Shown here piece by piece: positions 8,479 to 19,600 of a DNA stretch of 64,000 bases (position 1 is the stretch's first letter; each line of letters opens with the position of its first letter). The position numbers and the translations under genes were made by a program. Location: assembly GCF_023634645.1 (NCBI RefSeq), contig NZ_JAMKMR010000001.1:124001-188000 (forward strand), written 5' to 3'. The stretch is from Vibrio sinus (GTDB lineage: Bacteria; Pseudomonadota; Gammaproteobacteria; Enterobacterales; Vibrionaceae). Under the pieces are notes generated by a model. It was not told the origin of the DNA. It saw only the letters and a list, made by a program, of their open reading frames with translations, and made no database searches.

Positions 8479-9777
8479 ATGCCTACTTGGATTCCAGATA
8501 GTAAAAGTAGCAACTGTAGTTGTTGTAGTAATGAAATAAAGCCCACTATTTTTAATTTATGTAAAGTGACTTTTCAAATATCCACCAATAAACATCATTG
8601 CAGAAAGTGTGGAAAGATAATTTGTCAGTCTTGTGTTGAATATGAAAAGTTTAGAGATGCAATACTAGATAAATCATCGCTTCGATACAAATCTAGCTAC
8701 GAGTCTTCTACTCGATTTGAAGAACACAAAGTTTGCAGAAATTGCCGTGTTAATAAGTTTTTAATTACAAACGAATCAGAGCTTGAAGAAAGGCTCTTTG
8801 AAATGAGCCAGTTAACAGGCAGCCCCTCTGGGCCATTAATGACTGGTGGAGCCATATTTCAGAAGGACTGGACTGGGCTGGGGAATATACAAAAAGATTC
8901 AAAGGTAACTGCTGCAGAAATTGCTCAGATGTGGGCACAGTTGTACATTGACGCGAGAAAAGGTGGAGCTGCACTCAACTACACTACAGAAACACTCGAA
9001 CTATCCGACCAAGCGATCCATAACCTAAATAATAGTAAACGTCTTTCCCCATTTTCAGGGCTAATTGACTGTAGAACCAATAAAATATTTTTAGTCCCTG
9101 CCACAGCTAGGAAAGGGCAAGCTTATTGGCAAGAAAGAGATTTATTAAAGCAACATTTCACTCGGTATGGTTTCCTTGGTGCAAATAGGCTCGAAACTCA
9201 TGGAAGAACACTATATTCAAAAAACGAAAATATATTTCATTACAACAATATGGACCATGGCAATGCTGCAACTATCGTAGATGAGAGGTTTTCATCAGAA
9301 CTCCTAAGAGAAATAAGTCAAGATCAGAGCATTTCACTGAACACCAGAAATAAACAATTTATATATAAAACCTGGATGGTTCAGCAACGGATTTCTTCTG
9401 ATTGGTTAGGTTTTTTTGTTTGTGCTGACAGCCAAGGTAATTATCAGTTTAACTTCAAATCAGCCCAGCTTAACGTTCCAAACCTATTTCTGCCAAATCT
9501 GGACCTTAAAGAAACCTTCCAAGTCAAAACACGGGAAATGCCCAAATTTGGGGTTTCCGTAAGAATCGATGGAAAAGAAGTAGAAGAGATTAACAAGAAA
9601 AACAAAAAATTAAAATATAGTAAATTCACAAATGAGTGTTTATACAATGCAACTCAGCTTCCGAAAAAGCTGCAAGATTTAATTGAAAATAGTTTTAAAC
9701 AAGCACTTGACAACAAGGTAATAACAAAGCCACCCATCAATAGCGGTAAAGTAAACGGTAAGGCAGGAATATCGTAA
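8479..9777 (+). CDS. FYVE zinc-finger protein with unknown C-terminal domain
   Basis: A 432-residue protein without a visible signal peptide. Residues 4-90 carry the hallmarks of a FYVE finger: WIPD (WxxD motif, 4-7), CxxC at 13/16, the basic patch KHHCRKCG (38-45; canonical R/K-R/K-HHCRxCG), CxxC at 49/52 and VCRNC (85-89). All eight zinc ligands are present; the spacer 53-85 is longer than usual. FYVE domains bind phosphatidylinositol 3-phosphate on eukaryotic endosomes. The remaining 340 residues are not recognised; a conserved-looking core lies around 130-330, including LSPFSGLIDCRTNKIFLVPA and NMDHGNAATIVDE. The gene is AT-rich and stands alone between housekeeping genes, suggesting transfer. 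It could be an effector or toxin for a eukaryotic host, or use the finger only structurally. Confidence 0.75.
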   Translation: MPTWIPDSKSSNCSCCSNEIKPTIFNLCKVTFQISTNKHHCRKCGKIICQSCVEYEKFRDAILDKSSLRYKSSYESSTRFEEHKVCRNCRVNKFLITNESELEERLFEMSQLTGSPSGPLMTGGAIFQKDWTGLGNIQKDSKVTAAEIAQMWAQLYIDARKGGAALNYTTETLELSDQAIHNLNNSKRLSPFSGLIDCRTNKIFLVPATARKGQAYWQERDLLKQHFTRYGFLGANRLETHGRTLYSKNENIFHYNNMDHGNAATIVDERFSSELLREISQDQSISLNTRNKQFIYKTWMVQQRISSDWLGFFVCADSQGNYQFNFKSAQLNVPNLFLPNLDLKETFQVKTREMPKFGVSVRIDGKEVEEINKKNKKLKYSKFTNECLYNATQLPKKLQDLIENSFKQALDNKVITKPPINSGKVNGKAGIS

Positions 9778-9872
9778 ATCAGCAACTTAAAACTTTGGCT
9801 TCATTGCAAACAATAATGATTTTTACGAATTTATTATAGTAAAAAACACTAACTCTACCGAGCATCACTATA

Positions 9873-9900
9873 ATTTGGGTATATAGAGATATACCCAAAT
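9873..9900. terminator. Perfect 12-bp inverted repeat between convergent genes
   Basis: The arms ATTTGGGTATAT and ATATACCCAAAT surround the 4-nt loop AGAG. It lies between the FYVE gene and the convergent SorC gene and can serve as a bidirectional terminator. The arms contain the end sequence of the TATACCC element, so it may be a head-to-head remnant. Confidence 0.55.
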
Positions 9901-9922
9901 CACCCTACTTCTCAAACCTTTA

Positions 9923-10909
9923 TCACTCACGGCTCATTTGTTCATCTAGGTTAAGTACGGTTAGTGCGTTACTCACACTGGTCGCTAAAACATCAATCAC
10001 ACCAGTCCTTAAGGCACCGAGAAGAGCAAGCGGTTTACTGTTTTCAGAGGCAATGGCAATCACTTCCGATATGGAGCGATACTCGTCCATCCCTAAGCCA
10101 ATCACCCGGTCGTTCATTACCGTATTCACCACCTTACCTTGGATATCGAAGAAGTCGTAACCTGCGAAATCTCCCACTACCCCATCTGCTAACCTTGACT
10201 GCACCACTTCATTTGGGGTGAACCATCCTAGATCAACCATATAGCTATTTTCACTCATATCTCCCACCCCAACCAATGCGACATCGGCTTTACGCGCTCG
10301 GTCTAAAGTTTGCTTGATTGTGGAGTTTTGCATAAAGGCCAATTTTTGCTCACGATTCTCTGCATACGCTGGAGCATACAAGGTTTCTGAGGTGCCTCCG
10401 TATTTTTTAGCCATTTGTCGAGAAATATGGTCGGCGTTGTACGGTCCTCCCTTTGGGTGTATGCCTCCAATGCCACACACAAATGTACATTCTCTTGGTG
10501 TAATCACCCCTGTGTACTGTCCAATCGAAGAGACATTACGCCCTTGCCCTATCGACACCACCATGCCATTTTTTAAAATTCCAGACAAATACTTCGACAC
10601 TAAGCCAGCGACTTGTTCCCGTTGCTGTTCTTCACTAGGTTGATCGAGGGCGATCAAAGCACGTTTTATTCCAAACTTATCGATCAGCCTTTGCTCTATC
10701 TTGGCACTAAAAACAGGGTGGTACTTGACAGTGATTTCCACAATACCTTCATCTCTAGCCTGCTTTAACAGTCGGCCGACTTTAGCTCGAGAGATAGAAA
10801 ATTTCTTTGAGATTTCCTCTTGGGTTGCGCCATCTTGATAATAGGCAACAGAAATCTCTGTTAATAGGTTGGCAACATCACTCGATGACTCATGACTAGA
10901 TTGACTCAT
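9923..10909 (-). CDS. SorC-family sugar-binding transcriptional regulator
   Basis: A 328-residue regulator with an N-terminal HTH (about 18-60, containing GATQEEISKKFSISRAKVGRLL) and a C-terminal SorC/DeoR-type sugar-phosphate effector domain (about 65-315). Motifs include GIGGIHPKGG and ADVALVGVGDM. It is divergent from the tal-tkt genes, so control of non-oxidative pentose phosphate genes by a sugar phosphate is the natural inference. The upstream region holds two direct TGTTCA repeats at 10991 and 11010 that could be operator half-sites. Confidence 0.85.
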   Translation of the reverse strand: MSQSSHESSSDVANLLTEISVAYYQDGATQEEISKKFSISRAKVGRLLKQARDEGIVEITVKYHPVFSAKIEQRLIDKFGIKRALIALDQPSEEQQREQVAGLVSKYLSGILKNGMVVSIGQGRNVSSIGQYTGVITPRECTFVCGIGGIHPKGGPYNADHISRQMAKKYGGTSETLYAPAYAENREQKLAFMQNSTIKQTLDRARKADVALVGVGDMSENSYMVDLGWFTPNEVVQSRLADGVVGDFAGYDFFDIQGKVVNTVMNDRVIGLGMDEYRSISEVIAIASENSKPLALLGALRTGVIDVLATSVSNALTVLNLDEQMSRE

Positions 10910-11355
10910 TCTGCCTCTTTAAATCCCTACCAGGATTGATAACTCAAACGGATATACCTTAGTGAAATTCTCACTCCATTTCCAATCATTTGTTCACTAT
11001 CGTTACATATGTTCAGTCATTAACAAAGATTTGTGACAAATTGGCGTGAGCAAGGAATCAGCACAGTTGCTTGATAATGTTATGATTTTAATCATGCAAA
11101 AAATATAACTTAGATTTTATCTGCAATATCAGCTCGTTTTTATTGACTTTACAAATTTTTAGGATATATATGTTTCCATCATTTACTCAGTACGCGAGCA
11201 TCTGCGCAGAGCAAATGTTTTTAGTGCTGAATTTTGTTTAAATTAGCTGCAATAGTTTTTCATTATTATAATGAGCAATCTGTACCAGTTGACCAAAACA
11301 CAAAAGTGAGCCGAACCATTCGGACTGCCTTAGCCAAAAAATAGGATTATCGATT
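10910..11355. promoter_or_regulatory. SorC/tal divergent control region
   Basis: No gene is seen in these 446 bp. TGTTCA occurs at 10991-10996 and 11010-11015, 19 bp start to start, close to the regulator gene. The rest is AT-rich and should carry the tal promoter. Operator function is inferred from position only. Confidence 0.35.
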
Positions 11356-12306
11356 ATGAGTAACAAGTTAGCGCAACTTCGCAAACTAACCACTGTAGTA
11401 GCAGACACAGGCGAAATCGACGCGATTAAAAAGTACCAACCAGAAGATGCCACTACAAACCCTTCTCTAATCCTCAAAGCCGCACAAATTGCCGAATACG
11501 CTCCTCTTATCGACCAAGCTATTGAATACGCGAAATCTCAAAGCAACGATAAAAGCCAACAGCTTCAAGACACCTGCGATATGCTAGCCGTGAACATTGG
11601 TAAAGAAATTCTTAAAACCATTCCTGGTCGTATTTCTACCGAAGTCGATGCTCGCCTTTCTTACGACACTGAAGGCAGTGTGGCAAAAGCTCGTCAACTT
11701 ATCAAAATGTACAACGATGCGGGTATCACAAACGATCGCATCCTTATCAAGCTAGCTTCTACTTGGGAAGGTATCCGTGCTGCAGAGATCCTAGAAAAAG
11801 AAGGCATCAACTGTAACCTAACGCTTCTATTCTCTTTTGCTCAGGCTCGTGCTTGTGCTGAAGCTGGCGTATTCCTAATTTCACCATTTGTTGGCCGAAT
11901 CATGGACTGGTACAAGGCAAAAGAAGGCCGCGATTTTGAAGCAGCGGAAGATCCAGGCGTACTGTCTGTAACTAAGATCTACAACTACTACAAAGAACAC
12001 GACTATCAAACGGTTGTAATGGGTGCAAGTTTCCGTAATATTGGTGAAATCCTTGAGCTTGCAGGCTGTGACCGTTTGACTATCAGCCCAGCGCTGCTTC
12101 AACAACTCGAAGAAGCAGAAGGTGTGGTAGAAGCGAAACTTACAGCGACTTCAGAAGTGAAAGATCGTCCAGCAGCGATGACTCACGCTGAATTCTTGTG
12201 GGAGCATAACCAAGACCCAATGGCGGTTGAAAAGCTTGCTGAAGGCATCCGCAACTTCGCTATTGACCAAGGCAAACTTGAAGCGATGATCGCTGAAAAA
12301 TTATAA
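11356..12306 (+). CDS. tal: Transaldolase
   Basis: A 316-residue class I transaldolase (type TalB/TalA) that transfers dihydroxyacetone between sedoheptulose 7-phosphate and glyceraldehyde 3-phosphate in the cytosol. The Schiff-base lysine is K132 in [12 protein letters not shown], the same number as in E. coli TalB. The N-terminal DATTNPSL and the [10 protein letters not shown] segment are also conserved. AATAGGAT before ATG gives the ribosome site. A terminator separates it from tkt 66 bp downstream, so the two genes may be differentially expressed. Confidence 0.97.
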   Translation: MSNKLAQLRKLTTVVADTGEIDAIKKYQPEDATTNPSLILKAAQIAEYAPLIDQAIEYAKSQSNDKSQQLQDTCDMLAVNIGKEILKTIPGRISTEVDARLSYDTEGSVAKARQLIKMYNDAGITNDRILIKLASTWEGIRAAEILEKEGINCNLTLLFSFAQARACAEAGVFLISPFVGRIMDWYKAKEGRDFEAAEDPGVLSVTKIYNYYKEHDYQTVVMGASFRNIGEILELAGCDRLTISPALLQQLEEAEGVVEAKLTATSEVKDRPAAMTHAEFLWEHNQDPMAVEKLAEGIRNFAIDQGKLEAMIAEKL

Positions 12307-12313
12307 GAGTTTT

Positions 12314-12342
12314 AAAGGAGAGGCACCCGCCCTCTCCTTTTT
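12314..12342 (+). terminator. Rho-independent terminator after tal
   Basis: AAAGGAGAGG and CCTCTCCTTT form a 10-bp stem around a 7-nt loop followed by T residues. It would end or attenuate transcription between tal and tkt. Confidence 0.85.
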
Positions 12343-12372
12343 AAATTGAAATTATTATTTCTGGAAACCATT

Positions 12373-14367
12373 ATGAACCGTAAACAACTCGCAAATGCAA
12401 TTCGTGCGCTAAGCATGGATGGTGTTCAACAAGCTAACTCAGGTCACCCAGGTGCTCCTATGGGTATGGCTGATATCGCTGAAGTTCTTTGGCGCTCTCA
12501 CCTAAACCATAACCCAACTAACCCAAATTGGGCTGATCGTGATCGCTTTGTGCTGTCTAACGGCCACGGCTCTATGTTGATCTATTCTTTACTTCACCTT
12601 ACAGGCTACGCTCTGCCAATTGAAGAACTAAAGAATTTCCGTCAGTTGCATTCGAAAACACCAGGCCACCCAGAATACGGTTATGCGCCAGGTATCGAGA
12701 CGACAACTGGTCCTCTTGGCCAAGGCATCACTAACGCTGTTGGTATGGCAATCGCTGAGAAATCTTTGGCGGCGCAATTTAACAAAGATGGCCATGAGAT
12801 CGTTGATCACCATACCTACGCATTTATGGGTGACGGCTGCTTGATGGAAGGCATTTCTCACGAAGCATGTTCCCTTGCTGGTACGCTAGGTTTAGGCAAG
12901 TTGATTGCTTTCTGGGATGACAACGGCATTTCTATTGACGGTGAAGTGGAAGGTTGGTTCTCTGATGACACGCCTAAACGCTTTGAAGCTTACGGCTGGC
13001 ACGTCATTCCAGCGGTTGATGGTCACGATCCAGAAGCAATCAACGCAGCGATTGAAGCGGCTAAAGCAGAAACATCTCGCCCAACCTTGATCTGCACCAA
13101 AACCATCATCGGTTTTGGCTCACCAAACAAAGCAGGCTCTCACGATTGCCACGGTGCTCCACTTGGCGCTGATGAAATCAAAGCGGCTCGTGAGTTCTTA
13201 GGTTGGAACTATGGCCCATTTGAAATCCCATCTGACATTTACGCTGAGTGGGATGCAAAAGAGGCAGGTAAAGCAAAAGAAGCCGCTTGGGATGAAAAAT
13301 TTGCTGCTTACGCAGACGCATACCCAGAGCTCGCAGCAGAATTCAAACGTCGTGTAAACGGCGATCTTCCTGCACAATGGGAAGAGAAAACACAAGAAAT
13401 CATTGCTGATTTGCAAGCTAACCCAGCGAACATTGCTTCACGTAAAGCATCACAAAACGCTCTAGAAGCGTTCGGTAAAATGCTACCTGAGTTCATGGGC
13501 GGCTCTGCTGACCTGGCACCATCTAACCTAACGATGTGGTCTGGTTCAAAATCACTTACTGCAGAAGATGCATCCGGCAACTACATCCACTACGGTGTAC
13601 GTGAGTTCGGTATGACTGCCATCATCAATGGTATTGCTCTACACGGCGGTTTTGTCCCTTACGGCGCAACGTTCCTAATGTTCATGGAATACGCTCGTAA
13701 CGCAATGCGTATGGCTGCATTGATGAAAGTACAAAACATCCAAGTGTACACTCACGATTCCATCGGTTTGGGTGAAGATGGTCCAACTCACCAGCCAGTT
13801 GAGCAAATTGCCTCTCTACGTTTAACACCAAACATGAGCACATGGCGTCCATGTGACCAAGTTGAGTCAGCGGTTGCGTGGAAACTTGCTATTGAGCGCA
13901 AAGATGGTCCTACATCATTGATTTTCTCTCGCCAAAACTTAGCCCAGCAGGATCGCAATGCAGATCAAGTATCTGACATCGCGAAAGGTGGTTATATCCT
14001 GAAAGACTGTGCAGGCAAACCTGAGTTAATCCTGATCGCTACAGGCTCTGAAGTTCAACTTGCTGTAGACGCGGCGGCTGAACTGACTAACGCAGGTAAG
14101 CAGGTACGTGTTGTATCAATGCCTTCAACTGACACATTTGAGAAGCAAGATGCCGCATACCGTGAAGCAGTACTGCCAAGTGATGTGACAGCACGCGTAG
14201 CCATCGAAGCAGGTATCGCAGACTACTGGTACAAATACGTTGGTCTGAACGGTAAAGTCGTTGGTATGACTAGCTTTGGTGAATCAGCACCAGCAGGTGA
14301 ACTATTTAAACTGTTTGGCTTCACGGTTGAAAACGTAGTCAACACAGCGAAGGAACTGTTGGCTTAA
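12373..14367 (+). CDS. tkt: Transketolase
   Basis: A 664-residue thiamine diphosphate enzyme that moves two-carbon ketol units between pentose and hexose phosphates. The pyrimidine/pyrophosphate regions are intact: SGHPGAPMG near the N-terminus, [13 protein letters not shown] for cofactor and metal binding, and [20 protein letters not shown] in the second domain. An in-frame start at 12346 would add nine residues that are not part of the family, so ATG at 12373 beginning [13 protein letters not shown] is chosen. Paired with transaldolase it forms the whole non-oxidative carbon shuffle. A duplicate tkt elsewhere on the genome is likely in Vibrio. Confidence 0.96.
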   Translation: MNRKQLANAIRALSMDGVQQANSGHPGAPMGMADIAEVLWRSHLNHNPTNPNWADRDRFVLSNGHGSMLIYSLLHLTGYALPIEELKNFRQLHSKTPGHPEYGYAPGIETTTGPLGQGITNAVGMAIAEKSLAAQFNKDGHEIVDHHTYAFMGDGCLMEGISHEACSLAGTLGLGKLIAFWDDNGISIDGEVEGWFSDDTPKRFEAYGWHVIPAVDGHDPEAINAAIEAAKAETSRPTLICTKTIIGFGSPNKAGSHDCHGAPLGADEIKAAREFLGWNYGPFEIPSDIYAEWDAKEAGKAKEAAWDEKFAAYADAYPELAAEFKRRVNGDLPAQWEEKTQEIIADLQANPANIASRKASQNALEAFGKMLPEFMGGSADLAPSNLTMWSGSKSLTAEDASGNYIHYGVREFGMTAIINGIALHGGFVPYGATFLMFMEYARNAMRMAALMKVQNIQVYTHDSIGLGEDGPTHQPVEQIASLRLTPNMSTWRPCDQVESAVAWKLAIERKDGPTSLIFSRQNLAQQDRNADQVSDIAKGGYILKDCAGKPELILIATGSEVQLAVDAAAELTNAGKQVRVVSMPSTDTFEKQDAAYREAVLPSDVTARVAIEAGIADYWYKYVGLNGKVVGMTSFGESAPAGELFKLFGFTVENVVNTAKELLA

Positions 14368-14395
14368 TTGTCCATACTTCCTAAATAGAATGAAG

Positions 14396-14424
14396 CGCCA
14401 AGCAATTTTGCTTGGCGTTTTTTT
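14396..14424 (+). terminator. Rho-independent terminator after tkt
   Basis: CGCCAAGCA pairs with TGCTTGGCG across a short TTTT-rich loop and is followed by seven T residues. Confidence 0.9.
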
Positions 14425-14882
14425 GTTTTCCTATATACCCAAGTCACTTCGAGATGCGGCTGTCTGCGCAGCCACTGGTAGTCTTTCTTTATTCTGACTT
14501 CAAGTATTGCTTTGTGAATATATTGTAATAAAAATAACAATTAATATCTCTTAAGAAAACTCTTCAGAATATAACTATACCTATTTCAACTAGATAGATG
14601 CTTAACACCTATTTTTGTTATTTAAATTAAATCACTGATTTATATAAAAACAAGTAATATTTCCCTTTTAATTCAACACATTTCAATAGTAATCATCTCT
14701 AATTAGTAAAACATCACAGTCTTACTATTGAATAATCTATTTAATTTCTCTCAAAAAGTATGCGTTGATCTTTATTCCAATTATTATTCTTTCAAAAACC
14801 AGCCTCCAAATTATTAGTACGCTTTAACAATAAGCTTTTCATTGTTCAATAAAACAGCAGGGAAATATAATTGGAGGCTGTC
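14425..14882. other. Intergenic region between tkt and LPMO gene
   Basis: Just after the tkt terminator, 14434-14457 matches the left end of the TATACCC element without the rest of it, followed by a small GGCTG/CAGCC hairpin. From 14520 to 14860 the DNA is AT-rich and shows no gene; the LPMO promoter should be here. Confidence 0.5.
14434..14457. repeat. Solo left end of the TATACCC element
   Basis: Begins TATACCCAAGTCACTTCG and matches the 24-bp terminal repeat of the complete copies at 17388 and 56707 with few differences. No matching right end follows, so it is a decayed or independent end. Confidence 0.6.
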
Positions 14883-16391
14883 ATGAAATTAAACAATTAC
14901 CTAGACATTTTATTCACGGGTTGTAGAGGTTTAACAATACTGGTTTTTTCTTTAATGTGTGCTCAAGTTTCTGCTCATGGTTGGACAGAACACCCTATAG
15001 CAAGACAAAGCCTTTGTTACGACCAAGGTGGACTTTGGAATGGTACTCCTCCTGATCCAGCATGTGCGCAAGCGTTGGACTTGTCTGGGACCTACCCTTT
15101 TGTGCAACGAAATGAATTTGCAAAAAATATTACCGATTTCAATAACGAACAAGCCGTCAGGCAATCTGTTCCGGATGGCACTTTGTGCTATGCCAACGAT
15201 GAACAAAAAAGTGGCATGGCAAGTACCAGTATTCCATGGCAAAAAACAGATATGCCCGTCGGACAGTCGCAACTTATATTTAATGCTACGGCACCACATA
15301 ACCCCTCATTTTGGAGAATATATTTGACTAAGCCGAGTGCAGACTTAACTCAGCCTCTAGCTTGGGGTGATTTGGAGCTTATTAATTCTTATGGTGATAT
15401 CCCTGTCAATGATGCTGGTAAATACCTAATGGATATTAATATTCCTGAAGATCGTACTGGCCCAGCGGTATTATTTGTTCGTTGGCAACGAGACGACTCA
15501 GCAGGCGAAGGGTTTTATAACTGTAGTGATATCAATATTGTTGATGACTCTGGAACAGATCCGACAGAGCCATCCGAACCTTACCTAACCCAAGGTGATC
15601 TTTTCATACCAGAAGAAATATCACTTGATTCAGCCACAATCGGCGATACCGTAAAATACACGGTTTACAACGGACAAGGTCAACCTCACAGCCAATTCGA
15701 GCTTGTTATTACTGAATCTAACCACAATGACTGGGACAGACTTCTTGCCGCTGATGTCACTGGTTTTTACCAACAAAACCATAATGGTGATGTCGTTATT
15801 GGCCGCTGGCATGACGAAATGAGCCACTATATGTACTTCCAAGGGGAGCTGCATGGAAACTACTTCCAGTCACGAGATACGAGTCTGCATGGCACTCTAA
15901 CGATCATCCCTACTGGTGAGCCCAATGATGACTTTAATATTATCATTACTCCCAAAATACCGGTACTTCTAGAAGGCTCACAAGTGACTCACGGCGATAC
16001 TCTGTACTTGTTTACCAACGATAGCGACGTCGAACCAGACTCTGCAAGCTGGTCACAAGTCTCTGGGCCAACAGTCTCCACAAGCTCTGGCCAGAATCAT
16101 CTATTGGTCATCGATACAGGCTCAATAACCAGTGCGCTTCCTGTTGAACTTAGCTTCCGCTTAACCATTACTTACAATGGGGTGATTAAAGAGGCGTTAT
16201 ATAGCTTTACGGTCGTCCATGACTCATCAGGAGGTGACGGAGGGTCTAACCAACCTGGTTCGACTTGGAGTGCGACCGCCACCTACCACGGAGGAGAAGT
16301 CGTTGAGCACAATGGACAATCGTGGACTGCCCAATGGTGGACTGTAGGAGACGAACCGGGTACCACAGGCGAATGGGGCGTATGGCGATAA
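14883..16391 (+). CDS. Chitin-active AA10 lytic polysaccharide monooxygenase
   Basis: A 502-residue secreted copper enzyme that oxidatively cleaves crystalline polysaccharide, most likely chitin. The signal peptide ends VSA, leaving His32 (HGWTEH) as the mature N-terminus; with His139 (TAPHNPSFW) it forms the copper histidine brace of AA10 enzymes. Cysteines and the GFYNCSDI motif complete the catalytic domain at about 32-220. Two middle modules follow, and residues about 460-502 form a CBM5/12 with WSATATYHGGEVV and aromatic residues. GGAGG six bases before ATG 14883 fixes the start; an earlier TTG at 14871 overlaps that site. The GH18 chitinase at 21750 is the likely partner. Confidence 0.9.
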   Translation: MKLNNYLDILFTGCRGLTILVFSLMCAQVSAHGWTEHPIARQSLCYDQGGLWNGTPPDPACAQALDLSGTYPFVQRNEFAKNITDFNNEQAVRQSVPDGTLCYANDEQKSGMASTSIPWQKTDMPVGQSQLIFNATAPHNPSFWRIYLTKPSADLTQPLAWGDLELINSYGDIPVNDAGKYLMDINIPEDRTGPAVLFVRWQRDDSAGEGFYNCSDINIVDDSGTDPTEPSEPYLTQGDLFIPEEISLDSATIGDTVKYTVYNGQGQPHSQFELVITESNHNDWDRLLAADVTGFYQQNHNGDVVIGRWHDEMSHYMYFQGELHGNYFQSRDTSLHGTLTIIPTGEPNDDFNIIITPKIPVLLEGSQVTHGDTLYLFTNDSDVEPDSASWSQVSGPTVSTSSGQNHLLVIDTGSITSALPVELSFRLTITYNGVIKEALYSFTVVHDSSGGDGGSNQPGSTWSATATYHGGEVVEHNGQSWTAQWWTVGDEPGTTGEWGVWR

Positions 16392-16407
16392 AATAATCTA
16401 TATACCC

Positions 16408-16440
16408 AAGGGCCACTATAGAATTGAGGTGGCCCTTATT
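16408..16440 (+). terminator. Terminator after the LPMO gene
   Basis: AAGGGCCAC pairs with GTGGCCCTT across a 12-nt loop and is followed by ATTTAT. It directly follows a TATACCCAAG word. Confidence 0.75.
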
Positions 16441-16671
16441 TATCCCCCAGTCATTCAAAGATACGGATTGCGTTATTTTTACGTATTGATTACTGAAAAG
16501 TATGTAATTTTAATAACCTTCTCATTTAATGTTGGAGGTTACAATTGTCCAGAAAATATCACTTTACTCCAATATTTATTCTATTTCCTTTCTACTACAC
16601 TCATTCCCCACAAATCAATAACACTCCATATACCCAGTTATTAATTATATTTATCAAACAAAAGGACACTT

Positions 16672-19600
16672 ATTTTAAATATTAAACGAGCCTACCTTCC
16701 ATGTTTAATTACAGCTGCATTGTCTTCGACCGCATTTGCTAATGAGCCAGCAATACCATCTTCGATTAAATCTGCTGACAATAACCTTGCTCAATATATT
16801 AACCCCTTAATTGGTACATATAACGACAACACCACCTCCTACGGCAATAAAAAACCCTACGTCGCGCTCCCCATGCCAATGGTGTTGATCACCCCTCAAA
16901 TGGACAATAAATACGCTGGGAAGGAAACGTACGTCAATGGTAAGAGCAGCCTTTCCGGATTTCGTTTGTCACACCAAGGTTCACAATACGGCGGTTTAGG
17001 CGATTATGGATTCTTTTCACTGATGCCCGTCAATGAAGGCTACAATGGCACTCCTCAATATGGGCTAATTCAGGAAGGCAACTTTAAAACTGCAGATGAA
17101 AAGGCCAATGCCTATGAATATCAAGTTACCTTCAACAATGGCATCAACACGGAGCTGACTTCTACCAGAAGAAGTGGGTATTTTGTTTTCAAAAACCCTA
17201 ACGGTCACATTCAAGTGATACTTAGTCTGCCTACCACACACAGTACGACAGGCGCAGAAAGAAAAAACGGCTCAGATGGCTCGGCGTTAACGTGGGATAA
17301 AGAAAACCTAGCGAGCTTTTCTGGTTATACCGACAGCGGACGAAATAAGGGCGAAGGCACCGATAACTACGGGCTACCAAATCATTTTATACCCAAATTA
17401 CTTCAAGATGCGAGTTTCAGCGAGATAGATAAGGCTTCAATGCTAGGCAGGGATGTGAGGCATAGTCATTCTACGTCGAACATCCCTAACGACGCAGTGA
17501 AGCCTTATCTACTCGCCCTTTGGGAGCGGTGTGAGTGGCCCCCTTTCGCGTCAAAGGACTTTGAAATGGATGGCCATTCCTGCAGACCTTTTCCTTAAAT
17601 CGGGCCACTCACATCGCTCTGAATCCTGCATCTTGAAGTAGTTTGGGTATAAAAACTTCTTCAATATCCAGTTTATCGACCCAGAGACACAATCTGTTGT
17701 AAAACCGACGAACATAACGGCATGGAAAAGCGCAACTCAAGTATCGGATGACTTGTGCCAAAGCCAAAGTGAATGCTCGGTCTCAAGTAGCAACCAGGAT
17801 ATTTATATAAAATTTAGCTTTGATGCAAATGAAGTTGCAGCATTGGTTGGCACCAGCTATACCAGTGAAGCACAAGCAAAATTTAATTTAGAGAATGAAG
17901 TTGGCTCCACCAATAAAATAACACATCAATGGAAGCCGCTGTCTTTCACATCTCTCGTTGAGCGAAATAAACAAATATGGGATGAATACTTAGGACGTGT
18001 TCAAATCTCTGGCGACAACTTTAGCCAAAATGATTTTGACATTAAACTCACCTCATTTTACACGGCACTCTACCGTACTTTAATCAATCCCCACGCGTGG
18101 TTCGAATGCAGTCAATACGCGCAAAATGGCCAGTGCGACGCCAGCTATACGGAAAATAAAGATGGTAGCCGTCACTACGATTACATTTTTCATCGAAGCC
18201 CATTTGATCAAGAAGGTTTCCGTAACGATGAAACTGGCAACCCTTTGCTTTTTAACGGCTACATGTTCTCAGATGAAGGAACTTGGGATGTATATCGTAG
18301 CAAGTATCCGTTTTATAGCCTGGTTTACCCTGATATTGAAAGCAACATCATTCAAGGATACATCAACACCTATAAGGAAGGTGGCTGGCTACCCAAATGG
18401 GCCTCACCCGGTTACAAGAAATCAATGACCGGCACTCATGGAGACTGTATTGTCTCAGACGCCTATATACGAGGTATCAAGGGCTTTAGTGCTAAAGATG
18501 CTTTAGATGCCGTTTGGAAAGATTTTTCAACCGACCCATCAAGTAGTCAACATTGCCTTCAAGGAGATACATGTGGTCGCCTTGGCTATAAAGACATTAA
18601 AAACGAAAATATTGGCTATGTCTCCAGTAATTGGCAGGCCAAAGATGAACACGCCGCTGCGACACTAGATTTTGCTTACGATGACGCTTGTATTGCCAAT
18701 ATGGCAACCAACATTGCGGAAACGACCACAGATGCATCTCTAAAAGCCCTCGCTTTGGAGCGTGCCCAACTGGCTAAACAAGAATCACAAAAACTTATTA
18801 CCAATATCTTTAATTCCAACGACGCATATGAGGTGAAATATCCTGACGGTAGCACTGAAACGTTGAAGGGCCTCTTTTTGCCAAAAGACAGCAGTGGCAA
18901 TTGGGTGAAACAGGGTGACTTGTACGATTGGGGGTATGGCTTTAACGAAGGCGGCCCATTCCAGTTTATGTTCTACATGCAATATGACGTACCGGCGCTA
19001 GCACAAATGTTTGCCTCGGCCAATGGGATACAAGATCCGAAAATGGCATTAGAGAAGCAACTTGATAAGTTTTTTACCAGTATTTCTGATGGCAAAAAAG
19101 GACGATATGGTGACCAAATTCACGAGGCGAAAGAACAACAACATATTGGTCTCGGCCAATTTGGCATTAATAATCAACCATCGTTTGGCTACACCTATTT
19201 GTATAACTACACTAACACGCCATGGAAAGCACAATGTATATTGAGGAATGCGATGGATCCGAACCGGGCTCAGTCAGGCGTTATCGAGTCGAATTATGCT
19301 TGCTTTGAAGATAAACCATTAGGTACATCCTCAAATGGCGACGAGATATATAGCTTGTTTGGTGAAGGAGCCAAAGGCTGGTTAGGCGATGAAGATACAG
19401 GATCACTCTCTGCTTGGTATGCAAGCAGTGCCATCGGTCTTCACCCGGTACCAGGAACAGATCGCGTTGATTTCGGTAGCCCTATATTCAATCAGATCAC
19501 CATCAATGTACCCGCGTATGATCAGCAGCCAGCCAAAGAGCTGATTATCGATGCCAAAAACAATAGTGAGCAAAATATTTATGTGAACAAGGTTTTACTT

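Noticed and set aside
18126-18428. Second-frame ORF in the GH92 region
   Set aside because: Lies wholly inside the GH92 frame, which shows family motifs.
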